NCBI GenBank assembly: GCA_945910005.1
Contig: OX246745.1
Span: forward strand, 44,472,251 to 44,536,250
Length of the DNA: 64,000 nt
Direction: 5' to 3'
Origin: Isoperla grammatica
Taxonomy: Eukaryota > Arthropoda > Insecta > Plecoptera > Perlodidae
Made by a program: the position numbers and the translations under genes. Numbering within the stretch: the stretch's first letter is position 1; each line of letters begins with the position of its first letter. Positions 9,765 to 19,820 of the stretch are shown piece after piece. The notes below the pieces were generated by a model that saw nothing but the letters and a program-made list of their open reading frames with translations, was not told where the DNA came from and searched no databases.

Positions 9765-10505
9765 ATGAAGCGGCAGCCATCTTGGATTTGACCTCCGACC
9801 GTACTCAGAGGTCACATATGACTTCCCTCCATATCCATATTATTTATAAAAGACACCCTCGACGACAAACTACACTATTTGAAACTTTATTTTCGTGTTA
9901 TTGAATTAATAGTTAGTGGCGGCCATCTTGGATTTGACCTCCGACCGTACTCAGAGGTCACATCTGACTTCCCTCCATACCCATATTATTTATAAAAGAC
10001 ATCCTCGATGCCATACTACACTATTTGAAACTTTATTTCAGCGTGTTATTGAATTGTTAATTAGTGGCGGCCATCTTGGATTTGACCTCCGACCGTACTC
10101 AGAGGTCACATCTGACTTCCTTCCATACCCATATTATTTATAACAGACATCATTGATGCCGTACTACACTATTTAAAACTTTATTTCAGCGTGTTATATA
10201 ATTAATAATTTGTGGCGGCCATCTTGGATTTGATCTCCGACCTTCCTCAGAAGTCACATTTGACTTCCCTGCATACCCATATTATTTATAAGAGACATCC
10301 TCAATGTCATTCTACACTATTTTTAACCTTATTTCATCGTGTTTGTCAAATTCCTAATGGAGTGGCGGCCATTTTTTATTTGACCTCCCACCGTCCTCAG
10401 AGGTCAAATCTGACTTCCCTCCACATCTTAATATTAGCTAGCTATGATGTGAATTTCATGCTTTTCTCAAAAAGCGCACAATGAAAGTGCTAAGCAGCCC
10501 CACTA
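9765..10505 (+). repeat. Element C right arm: five 148-bp subterminal repeats
   Basis: Units start at GGCGGCCATCTTGG near 9770 (variant), 9918, 10066, 10214 and 10364, at spacings of 148, 148, 148 and 150 bp. Each has TTTGACCTCCGACC followed by CAGAGGTCACAT, which makes an imperfect dyad TGACCTC/GAGGTCA, then CCATATTATTTATAAAAGAC and CTACACTATTTGAAACTTTA. The outermost copy is truncated into the element tip. Confidence 0.92.
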
Positions 10506-10652
10506 ATGCAGCAAGTTGTTTGTATTGACCTCTTCTTCTGTTTACTGTAGATCGTCCACGGGGTTTGTAATGCCAGAGCGGCTATCTACACTAGTCATAA
10601 TAGTGCACGTGTCTTCACATACCACAAACCAATCGTATATGCAATAGTTGGT
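10506..10652 (-). pseudogene. Element B gene, 5' part of the exon split by element C
   Basis: On the minus strand an acceptor CTATTTGCAG (10653-10662) opens an exon reading TNYCIYDWFVVCEDTCTI and later TNPVDDLQ. An in-frame TAA (10542-10544) follows, then TEEEVNTNNLLH, ending exactly at the ATG/CAT target duplication. Continuing into 7698 gives LLH-CQYAL in the same frame. The EE-x-x-T-x-x-LLH then VIRSPDT order matches the acidic-residue spacing I associate with the same invertebrate transposon-borne family as the 3' part. The stop codon and the insertion inactivate it. Earlier exons were not identified. Confidence 0.55.
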
Positions 10653-10962
10653 CTGCAAATAGCTCACCTCCACTGCGATAAGATTAATTTTACTATTTGT
10701 ATATTGTTAAAATTTGAAAGAAATTATTTCCAAACTCGATGAAGTTTTGTCATTCACCCAGTTATTAAATACTTCTTTGCTTGATCTCTTCTCATTCTTA
10801 CAGCATTTTTATCGAATACGTAGAAAACCAAACGGCTTGTATTCATAGGTTGCACGTACGTCACATCTTTGCGCGTGGCGGCCACATTTGTGATCAAACT
10901 TTGACGTTGCTATGGAGAAACAATTGAAGGCTGTTGTGATAGAACACATACATTCTTAGTTC
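10653..10962. other. Intronic or 5' sequence of the element B gene
   Basis: No clear exon found. It holds a possible minus-strand splice donor (GCT then GTAAGAATG, near 10790) and the CRE-like inverted block described separately (10840-10890). Confidence 0.35.
10840..10890 (-). promoter_or_regulatory. Inverted copy of a CRE/E-box-containing block (left)
   Basis: Read on the minus strand this gives GGCCGC, TGTGACGT, ACGTG and CTATGAATA in the same order as 13331-13370 on the plus strand, with a 12-bp insertion between the first two. It could be a promoter-like part of an element arm or a diverged inverted repeat. The function is inferred only. Confidence 0.35.
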
Positions 10963-13270
10963 AAGTTTATTTTATTTTATTTTTTTCGTATTACAAATTA
11001 CATTCAATACATATACAATGAATTAGGAACCTTCATGGTTGTGGACATTCATTGGAAGAAGAAGAAGAGGGTGACATCACAAAGTATAATATCTCAAGAC
11101 TAATGCTAATTAATGATTAATAACTAAATTAAACTTAAAATAATTTCATAATTAAATTGCAAAGTAAGCTTCAGACAGCACCTGTTATAAGCAATAAGTA
11201 ATGATCAATGCAAGACAAAATAATTGTTACGAGTTTAGAATACTAATAGCCCGTTTAAACATAGCAATTGAGCAACCATTTATATAATAATTAGTAATGT
11301 TATATACATGTGACTGTTATAGCTGCATTAGTAATAGTTGTTTTATTGCAAATTTAAATTTACCAAAACTTTTCTCATTTTTTATGCACGGGTCAAGATT
11401 ATTGTAAAGTTGAGCTACTGAGAAGTATATAGAGTTCTTACCTAAATTAGTTTTTATATATGGAAGTGTAATTTGATGTTTTTGTCTTGTGTTGTGGTTA
11501 TGTATGGATTCAATGTTGGTGAATGTTATTGTGCTGTATTGCAGACCTCTACATATTCGGTGCATAATTAGTATTCGCTCGTAGATGACCATTTGGTTAA
11601 GGGGAACGATTTCTAATTCTTTGTACATCTTTTTGGTGCCATAAAGTCTGGGGTATTTAAAGATAATTCGTATGGCTTTGTTCTGTAAAGTCTGGATGTT
11701 GTGTAGAATATATTTAGGGACCGTGCCCCATATACCAAGCATGTATGATAGGTGGCACTGAATAAGAGATGAGTAGATCGAGTATACTACATTGGGTGGT
11801 AATGTGGGTGCAAGTCGTCTTAGTATTCCTACAACTGGTGCGATTTTTTTGCGAACCAGGTTCACATGCGGTTTCCAATCTAAGTGTTCATCGATAAGTA
11901 AACCTAGGTATTTAATAACTTCCACCTTGGTAATTGGCATTTCATTATATTTTAGGATCTGGTTGTTGTCATTGATTGGATCAAATTTACTGTGCAGGAT
12001 CATATAATTTGTTTTTGAGGTATTAATAGAAAGTTTGTTGATTCCCATCCAATTACTGATGATATTAAGGTCCTGTTGTATGTTACTATATATTTCATTT
12101 AGTGTGCCATAGTAAAATAGGTTTGTGTCATCAGCATATTATAGTTTGAGGATTCCTTTAAGAGGACATTTACTCAGATCATTAATAAAGATATTGAACA
12201 GTAAAGGTCCTAGTACGGTCCCTTGTGGAACACCACAGTTAATATTACATGTTGAGCTCCTTGTATTGTTTATGTTAACATATTGTTTTCTGTCCTTTAA
12301 GTAGCTCTCGAACCACTCTAGGGCTATACCCCTGACTCCCATGGACTCTAATTTTTGCAACAGAATAACTTGGTTTACAGTGTCAAATGCCTTCTTTAGG
12401 TCTATGAATAAACCTCCTACGCGGTTACCCAGGTCAATTTGTAGCTGAATTTCTGAAATAAAGTCTATTACAGCATTTTGCGTGCTAGTACGCTCTCTAA
12501 AACCATGCTGGCCAGCATAAAGAAGAGAATGTTTGGATATAAATTCTTGAAGTCTTTTTTAATTAAACTACTGTTTCAGTTATTTTGGTAAATACACTTA
12601 GAACAGATATTGGCGGGTAGTTATTTACTTCCTTAGTATTACCTCCTATAAACACTGGGGTGACTTTGGCCAGTTTGAGGCCAGAGGGTATCGTTCCTGT
12701 AGAAAAGGTTTCATTGATTATTTTTACTAGTATAGGTGTTATTATTTGCTTACCAATTTTTAGAGCTTTTACAGGAATACCATCATCTCCTGGGCTTTTA
12801 TTGTTGTTCAGATTTTTAATTATACAGTTTACTTCACTTTCAGTAGTTCGATACAGAGCTAACGAGTTGAGGGGAGGATTTTGTGTACATATATGATTTT
12901 CTGTGGTTGTGCCAGAGTTATTAAATGTGTTGGCAGCATTAGATCTTGTTTTTGCAACTGCTTGATTTAATGTTTCACCTATAGAGACAAAAAAATTATT
13001 GAATTCTTGGCATACCACCTCCTGGTTCTGGATTACCTTGTCATTGATTAGTAACTCCTTGCAACTTCTCCTATTTTGTGGTTTGTTGTGTACAATTTCA
13101 TTAATTAGTTGCCATGTTTTTTTAGGATTAGCTTTACAGTTGTTAAATTTGGTGGCATAGAATTTATTGGTTCTTTTAAATTCCGTCTGTTTTTGAAATA
13201 TGATTGGTATGTGTAGTAGTTATTTATTTTTTTATCTTTATGTTTCCTTTTAAATTGTATATTAGGCTTA
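10963..13270 (-). mobile_element. 5'-truncated LINE (Jockey/CR1-type)
   Basis: The minus-strand element ends in an AT-rich tail (complement of TTTATTTTATTTTATTTTTT, 10967-10986) typical of a LINE 3' end. It carries the 3' half of a reverse-transcriptase ORF and lacks the 5' half with endonuclease. The upstream boundary near 13270 is set by loss of coding similarity. I could not find a convincing target duplication. Domain content points to the Jockey/CR1/L2 group. No RNase H domain is seen after the RT. Confidence 0.82.
11317..13210 (-). pseudogene. LINE ORF2 fragment: reverse transcriptase
   Basis: From 5' to 3' on the minus strand: TWQLINEIVHNKP (about 13100), EFNNFFVSIGETLN, then NLNNNKSPGDDGIPVKA (about 12780, the RT entry motif). 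Next come FIDLKKAFDTVN (about 12400), GVPQGTVLGPLLFNIFINDL (about 12200), YADD (12127-12138, the catalytic box), and the thumb-like YLGLLIDEHLDWKPHV with the C-terminal region to a stop at 11317-11319. The gene is dead: a frameshift sits at a T6 run (12555-12560) and a TAA (12139-12141) lies immediately before YADD. It would encode an RNA-dependent DNA polymerase for target-primed reverse transcription. The N-terminal endonuclease is missing, so it cannot mobilise itself. Confidence 0.88.
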
Positions 13271-13746
13271 TTTATTAAATTTGAATAGTATTAGTCAGTA
13301 ATCTAGGATAGGTCCTCATCAATTGTGTCGCAATCATGGCCGCTGTGACGTCACGTGGGAACTATGAATAGGCAGGGTCAATTTGGCATTTTAATTGTTG
13401 TTGAGGCCTAGTTCTTTTGATTAATTTGAAGATTTCCAGAAAACAGGTTATTCACATTATAAATTGCTTTATTTCCTTGACAAGGGGAGTCCGCGATCTC
13501 TCCAGGACATCGGCTAATACCATGCTATTACATCACATTTGGTTTTGGATAAGTGTTCAATATAATACAATAATTGCTATTATCAACTCAAATGAACTTT
13601 GTACAGTAATATAAATGTATTTATTCTACAGAATAACAATATTTATAAATCTTTCTCAGCTTTAACTTAAGTTATGTTCAGAACAAAATGAGTGTGTGTA
13701 TTTGGAGGAAAGCCACCATAAGTGGTATCGGCAAATTATTGGTTTT
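13271..13746. other. Element B right interior, no gene recognised
   Basis: AT-rich sequence with the CRE-like block at 13331-13370. A 65-codon frame at 13417-13614 has no recognisable motif. I see nothing else in it. Confidence 0.4.
13331..13370 (+). promoter_or_regulatory. CRE plus E-box block (right)
   Basis: Contains the palindrome TGACGTCA (13346-13353) overlapping CACGTG (13352-13357), next to ATGGCCGC. These match CREB/ATF and bHLH consensus sites. It matches the inverted block at 10840-10890 across the LINE. Regulatory activity is inferred from motif content only. Confidence 0.35.
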
Positions 13747-14216
13747 GGACAACCCTGTTCATAATAATAATACCAACATAAATATTGATTGTTTGTACAT
13801 AGTTATGAAGTTTGGTAGTACAAACATTATTATCTTTAGGGATTGCCCACTAACAAAAAATATACAATTATATTTATATTTATGATGATGGACACCCCTA
13901 CAATGTAAACGCCCCAGATACCAACTAGCAATCAAGTAGACAATGTAAATTCATAAGTGTTTCTTTAAGAAAGCAAGTAGTCACATTAGTTGAAGGTGCC
14001 ACTTTACGGATTAACCATAGTGAACGGTATATCTAAAGTAGTGGCAATATAACTATAATTGTTGGACAACCCTTCATTATTGACGTAAGTTTATTTTATT
14101 GTAAGTAAGAGGAGTTATATGTATTGATTTTTGCAATTTTAACAGACATTATTTCCAGAAACGTGACCAAACTTTGAGATCCAAGCAGTAAAATAACGTC
14201 AGCTTTGGACATCCCT
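13747..14216 (-). repeat. Element B right subterminal motif series (GGGNTGTCC x4)
   Basis: Minus-strand motif copies lie at 13747-13756, 13890-13899, 14064-14073 and 14207-14216, spaced 143, 174 and 143 bp. This mirrors the left end. The copy at 13890 is preceded (on the minus strand) by CTGGGGCGTTT, as is the tip copy at 14207, so the motif belongs to a larger conserved block. Confidence 0.7.
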
Positions 14217-14340
14217 GGAGGCCAAACGCCCCAGCTGTCACGTAGCAAACAACAGGATTATTGTTCCTCGATTTTTTCTCTACAAAACTGCTATTCTGAA
14301 AATTTGCGCCAGAGGGGGGGGGGGGGGGGGAGGGGGGGTA
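14207..14340 (-). repeat. Element B right terminal inverted repeat tip with G tract
   Basis: Complement of the left tip, ending in G17-A-G7 (14314-14338). The homopolymer lengths are likely to be imprecise in any assembly. Confidence 0.75.
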
Positions 14341-14422
14341 ATAAGCCACCTAACGGACTATTAGTCTAAAAAAATAAATCCTTCACATAAAATAATTGTT
14401 GTTCTTTCGACCGATAGACGCA

Positions 14423-17400
14423 CTTCACTAAGAGAAGCGAGGCTTCACATATATGTTCTCTTGTTGTAAAGACGGGGCCTGCTGTAGCTCCACATATATG
14501 TTCCCTTGTTGTAAAGACGGGGCCTGCTGTAGCTTCACTCAGAGAAGCGAGGCTCCACATATATGTTCCCTTGTTGTAAAGACGGGGCCTGCTGTAGCTT
14601 CACTCAGAGAAGCGAGGCTCCACAAATATGTTCCCTTGTTGTAAAGACGGCTCCTGCGGTAGTTTCACATATATGTTCCCTTGTTGTAAAGACGGCTCCT
14701 GCGGTAGCTTCACATATATGTTCCCATGTTGTAAAGACGGGGCCTGCTGTAGCTTCACTCAGAGAAGCGAGGCTCCACATATATGTTCCCTTGTTGTAAA
14801 GACGGGGCCTGCTGTAGCTTCACTCAGAGAAGCGAGGCTTCACATATATGTTCCCTTGTTGTAAAGACGGGGCTTGCTGTAGCTTCACATATATGTTCCC
14901 TTGTTGTGAAGACGGGGCCTGCTGTAGCTTCACATATATGTTCCCTAGTTGTAAAGACGGGGCCTGCTGTAGCTTCACTCAGAGAAGCGAGGCTTCACAT
15001 ATATGTTCCCTTGTTGTAAAGACGGGGCTTGCTGTAGCTTCACATATATGTTCCCTTGTTGTAAAGACGGGGCCTGCTGTAGCTTCACATATATGTTCCC
15101 TTGTTGTAAAGACGGGGCCTGCTGTAGCTTCACATATATGTTCCCTTGTTGTAATGACGGGGCCTGCTGTAGCTCCACATATATGTTCCCTTGTTGTAAA
15201 GACGGGGCCTGCTGTAGCTTCACTCAGAGAAGCGAGGCTCCACATATATGTTCCCTTGTTGTAAAGACGGGGCCTGCTGTAGCTTTACATATATGTTCCC
15301 TTGTTGTAAAGACGGGGCCTGCTGTAGCTTCACATATATGTTCCCTTGTTGTAAAGACGGGGCCTGCTGTAGCTTCACTCAGAGAAGCGAGGCTCCACAT
15401 ATATGTTCCCTTGTTGTAAAGACGGGGTCTGCTGTAGCTTCACCCAGAGAAGCGAGGCTCCACATATATGTTCCCTTGTTGTAAAGACGGGGCCTGCTGT
15501 AGCTTCACCCAGAGAAGCAAGGCTCCACATATATGTTCCCTTGTTGTAAAGACGGGGCCTGCTGTAGCTCCACAAATATGTTCCCTTGTTGTAAAGACGG
15601 GGCCTGCTGTAGCTTCACATATATGTTCCCTTGTTGTAATGACGGGGCCTGCTGTAGCTCCACATATATGTTCCCTTGTTGTAAAGACGGGGCCTGCTGT
15701 AGCTTCACTCAGAGAAGCGAGGCTCCACATATATGTTCCCTTGTTGTAAAGACGGGGCCTGCTGTAGCTTTACATATATGTTCCCTTGTTGTAAAGACGG
15801 GGCCTGCTGTAGCTTCACATATATGTTCCCTTGTTGTAAAGACGGGGCCTGCTGTAGCTTCACTCAGAGAAGCGAGGCTTCACATATATGTTCCCTTGTT
15901 GTAAAGACGGGGCCTGCTGTAGCTTCACTCAGAGAAGCGAGGCTTTACATATATGTTCCCTTGTTGTAAAGACGGGGCCTGCTGTAGCTTCACCCAGAGA
16001 AGCGAGGCTCCACATATATGTTCCCTTGTTGTAAAGACGAGGCCTGCTGTAGCTTCACTCAGAGATGCGAGGCTCCACATATATGTTCCCTTGTTGTAAA
16101 GACGGGGCCTGCTGTAGCTTCACATATATGTTCCCTTGTTGTAAAGACGGGGCCTGCTGTAGCTTTACTCAGAGAAGCGAGGCTCCACATATATGTTCCC
16201 TTGTTGTAAAGACGGGGCCGGGTGTAGCTTCACTCAGAGAAGCGAGGCTCCACATATATGTTCCCTTGTTGTAAAGACGGGGCCTGCTGTAGCTTCACTC
16301 AGAGAAGCGAGGCTCCACATATATGTTCCCTTGTTGTAAAGACGGGGCCTGCTGTAGCTTCACTCAGAGAAGCGAGGCTCCACATATATGTTCCCTTGTT
16401 GTAAAGACGGGGCCTGCTGTAGCTTCATTCAGAGAAGCGAGGCTCCACATATATGTTCCCTTGTTGTCAAGACGGGGCCTGCTGTAGCTTCACTCAGAGA
16501 AGCGAGGCTCCACATATATGTTCCCTTGTTGTAAAGACGGGGCCGGCTGTAGCTTCACTCAGAGAAGCGAGGCTCCACATATATGTTCCCTTGTAATAAA
16601 GACGGGGCCTGCTGTAGCTTCACTCAGAGAAGCGAGGCTCCACATATATGTTCCCTTGTTGTAAAGACGGGGCCTGCTGTAGCTTCACTCAGAGAAGCGA
16701 GGCTCCACATATATGTTCCCTTGTTGTAAAGACGGGGCCTGCTGTAGCTTCACTCAGAGAAGCGAGGCTCCACATATATGTTTCCTTGTTGTAAAGACGG
16801 GGCCGGCTGTTGCTTCACTCAGAGAAGCGAGGCTCTACATAAATGTTCCCTTGTTGTAAAGACGGGGCCTGCTGTAGCTTCACTCAGAGAAGCGAGGCTC
16901 CACATATATGTTCCCTTGTTGTAAAGACGGGGCCTGCTGTAGCTTCACTCAGAGAAGCGAGGCTCCACATATATGTTCCCTTGTTGTAAAGACGGGGCCT
17001 GCTGTAGCTTCACTCAGAGAAGCGAAGCTTAACATATATGTTCCCTTGTTGTAAAGACGGGGCCTGCTGTAGCTTCACTCAGAGAAGCGAAGCTCCACAT
17101 AGATGTTCCCTTGTTGTAAAGACGAGGCCTGCTGTAGCTTCACTCAGAGAAGCGAGGCTCCACACATATGTTCCCTTGTTGTAAAGACGGGGCCTGCTGT
17201 AGCTACACTCAGAGAAGCGAGGCTCCACACATATGTTCCCTTGTTGTAAAGACGGGGCCTGCTGTAGCTTCACTCAGAGAAGCGAGGCTCCACATATATG
17301 TTCCCTTGTTGTAAAGACGGGGCCTGCTGTAGCTTCACTCAGAGAAGCGAGGCTCCACATATATGTTCCTTTGTTGTAAAGACGGGGCCTGCTGTAGCTT

Positions 17401-19329
17401 CACATATATGTTCCCTTGTTGTAAAGACGGGGCCTGCTGTAGCTTCACATATATGTTCCCTTGTTGTAAAGACGGGGCCTGCTGTAGCTTCACATATATG
17501 TTCCCTTGTTGTAAAGACGGGGCCTGCTGTAGCTTCACATTCATGTTCCCTTGTTGTAAAGACGGGGCCTGCTGTAGCTTCACTCAGAGAAGCGAGGCTC
17601 CACATATATGTTCCCTTGTTGTAAAGACGGGGCCTGCTGTAGCTTCACTCAGAGAAGCGAGGCTCCACATATATGTTCCCTTGTTGTAAAGACGGGGCCG
17701 GCTGTAGCTTCACTCAGAGAAGCGAGGCTCCACATATATGTTCCCTTGTTGTGAAGACGGGGCCTGCGGTAGCTTCACTCAGAGAAGCGAGGCTCCACAT
17801 ATATGTTCCTTTGTTGTAAAGACGGGGCCTGCTGTAGCTTCACATATATGTTCCCTTGTTGTAAAGACGGGGCCTGCTGTAGCTTCACTCAGAGAAGCGA
17901 GGCTTCACATATATGTTCCCTTGTTGTAAAGACGGGGCCTGCTGTAGCTTCACTCAGAGAAGCGAGGCTCCACATATATGTTCCCTTGTTGTAAAGACCG
18001 GGCCTGCTGTAGCTTCACATATATGTTCCCTTGTTGTAAAGACGGGGCCTGCTGTAGCTTCACCCAGAGAAGCGAGGCTCCACATATATGTTCCCTTGTT
18101 GTAAAGAAGGGGCCTTCTGGAGCTTCACATATATGTTCCCTTGTTGTAAAGACGGGGCCTGCTGTAGCTTCACTCAGAGAAGCGAGGCTTCACATATATG
18201 TTCCCTTGTTGTAAAGACAGGGCCTGCTGTAGCTTCACTCAGAGAAGCGAGGCTCCACATTTATCTTCCCTTGTTGTAAAGACGGGGCCTGCTGTAGCTT
18301 CACTCAGAGAAGCGAGGCTTCACATATATGTTCCCTTGTTGTAAAGACGGGGCCTTCTGTAGCTTCACTCAGAGAAGCGAGGCTTCACATATATGTTCCC
18401 TTGTTGTAAAGACGGGGCCTGCTGTAGCTTCACATATATGTTCCCTTGTTGTAAAGACGGGGCCTGCTGTAGCTTCACATATATGTTCCCTTGTTGTAAA
18501 GACGGGGCCTGCTGTAGCTTCACATATATGTTCCCTTGTTGTAAAGACGGGGCCTGCTGTAGTTTCACATATATGTTCCCTTGTTGTAAAGACGGGGCCT
18601 GCTGTAGCTTCACATATATGATCCCTTATTGTTAAGACGGGGCCTGCTGTAGCTTTACTCAGAGAAGCGAGGCTCCACATATATGTTCCTTTGTTGTAAA
18701 GACGGGGCCTGCTGTAGCTTCACATATATGTTCCCTTGTTGTAAAGACGGGGCCTGCTGTAGCTTCACTCAGAGAAGCGAGGCTCCACATATATGTTCCT
18801 TTGTTGTAAAGACGGGGCCTGCTGTAGCTTCACATATATGTTCCCTTGTTGTAAAGACGGGGCCGGCTGTAGCTTCACTCAGAGAAGCGAGGCTCCACAT
18901 ATATGTTCCCTTGTTGTAAAGACGGGGCCTGCTGTAGCTTCACATATATGTTCCCTTGTTGTAAAGACGGGGCCTGCTGTAGCTCCACATATATGTTCCC
19001 TTGTTGTAAAGACGGGGCCTGCTGTAGCTTCACTCAGAGAAGCGAGGCTCCACATATATGTTCCCTTGTTGTAAAGACGGGGCCTGCTGTAGCTTCACAT
19101 ATATGTTCCCTTGTTGTAAAGACGGGGCCTGCTGTAGCTTCACATATATGTTCCCTTGTAGTAAAGACGGGGCCTGCTGTTGCTTCACTCTGAGAAGCGA
19201 GGCTCCACATATATGTTTCCTTGTTGTAAAGACGGGGCCTGCTGTAGCTTCACTCAGAGAAGCGAGGCTCCACATATATGTTCCCTTGTTGTAAAGACGG
19301 GGCCTGCTTTAGCTTCACATATATGTTCC
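14423..19329 (+). repeat. 65/45-bp two-length satellite, segment I
   Basis: Head-to-tail monomers of two lengths. The short form (45 bp) begins CACATATATGTTCCC, continues TTGTTGTAAAGACGGGGCCT and ends GCTGTAGCTT. The long form (65 bp) adds the 20 bp CACTCAGAGAAGCGAGGCTC. About 16290-17290 is an almost pure run of long units, while 17400-17570 and 18390-18620 are runs of short units. Local higher-order structure is visible: the block around 15151-15365 (with the rare GTAATGACGG variant) repeats at 15636-15850, offset 485 bp. The array begins near 14423 directly beside element B. Confidence 0.97.
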
Positions 19330-19331
19330 AG

Positions 19332-19518
19332 GCACGTTCTAACCCGTGTAGCAGCTCACGGTTTTCACCATCTTTTCTGCCGAGACAAAAAGTTCCACTC
19401 ATCATACACAGACTGCAAATGCTCCCACTGCGCTATGGATTGCGATCTGTATCATGTGTTTATATGTCCAGCCAGGACACATTCCATGATCGATCTTGCC
19501 ACAAAGGGTATTATCTAG
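19332..19518 (+). pseudogene. LINE ORF2 C-terminus with Cys/His motif
   Basis: The frame reads HVLTRVAAHGFHHLFCRD, then DCKCSHCAMDCDLYHVFICP, and stops at 19516-19518. The C-x-C-x-x-C, D-x-x-H, C-P pattern is the C-terminal Cys/His motif found after the RT (or RNase H) region in I-like LINEs. Only about 60 codons remain. Upstream satellite happens to be open in the same frame, so a computed ORF starting at 19180 is a chimera with satellite and is not real. Confidence 0.75.
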
Positions 19519-19540
19519 AAATACGTGGAAATGTCTGACT

Positions 19541-19820
19541 CATTGTGTTAACTATGTAAATAACTATGTAACTATGTAAACCCGTTAACTATGTAAATGT
19601 TAACTATGTAAATATGTACTCTGTTGTACTCTTGACTGATTGTGTTAACTATTTAATTATGTACTCTGTAAATTGATAATGTTCATTTTAATCATTAATC
19701 TCGTCTTGTTCATAGCCGAAATGTTTCGACTGTAATTATGTACTCTGTAAACTGATAATGTTCATTTTAATCATTAATCTCGTCTTGTTCATAGCCGAAA
19801 TGTTTCGACTGTATAATTAT
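19541..19820 (+). repeat. LINE 3' UTR repeats
   Basis: A TTAACTATGTAAAT-type simple repeat (about 19547-19615) precedes a 79-bp unit present twice (starting 19654 and 19733, with TAGCCGAAATGTTTCGACTG inside) and a partial third start near 19812. Short tandem repeats in the 3' UTR are common in some LINE clades and may serve the RT as recognition sequence. Confidence 0.75.

Larger units (their letters stand above)
7699..10505. mobile_element. Element C: fold-back transposon with tandem-repeat arms
   Basis: A 2807-bp element with tips TAGTGGGGCCGCTTAGC and the inverted TAGTGGGGCTGCTTAGC, flanked by the 3-bp duplication ATG (7696-7698 and 10506-10508). Each arm contains five 148-150-bp repeats, and the centre carries a decayed transposase-like gene. 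Removing the element and one ATG restores a continuous reading frame in the interrupted element B gene, which independently confirms the boundaries. Three- to four-bp targets together with an XPG-like partner protein are features described for the Academ superfamily. I raise that name as a hypothesis only. Confidence 0.85.
5177..14353. mobile_element. Element B: ~9.2-kb composite DNA transposon with periodic subterminal motifs
   Basis: The ends are inverted copies. The left begins with an 18-C run (5184-5201) followed by TGGCGCAAATTTTC. The right ends with the complement of the same sequence followed by a G17-A-G7 tract (14314-14338). Homology is clear for about 110 bp through ACGTGACAGCTGGGGCGTTTGG and then decays to a recurring GGGNTGTCC motif. 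CGGACTATAAG (5166-5176) and CGGACTATTAG (14354-14364) flank it as an 11-bp direct repeat with one mismatch, a possible target duplication, although extra unmatched bases lie between it and the homopolymers. Inside are a broken minus-strand gene, element C, a MITE and a LINE. Much of its length is therefore secondary insertions. Confidence 0.6.

Noticed and set aside
10551..10733. Plus-strand open stretch of about 57 codons after a good-looking acceptor (TTTACTGTAG)
   Set aside because: The minus-strand reading through the same DNA fits the element B gene and continues across element C, which explains the sequence better.
13417..13885. 65-codon frames in the right interior of element B
   Set aside because: AT-rich sequence without motifs, splice signals or counterparts in the left end. 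They are consistent with chance.
19180..19518. 112-codon protein starting in satellite and ending in the LINE
   Set aside because: It spans the insertion point. The first 50 codons are satellite that happens to be in frame with the LINE fragment.
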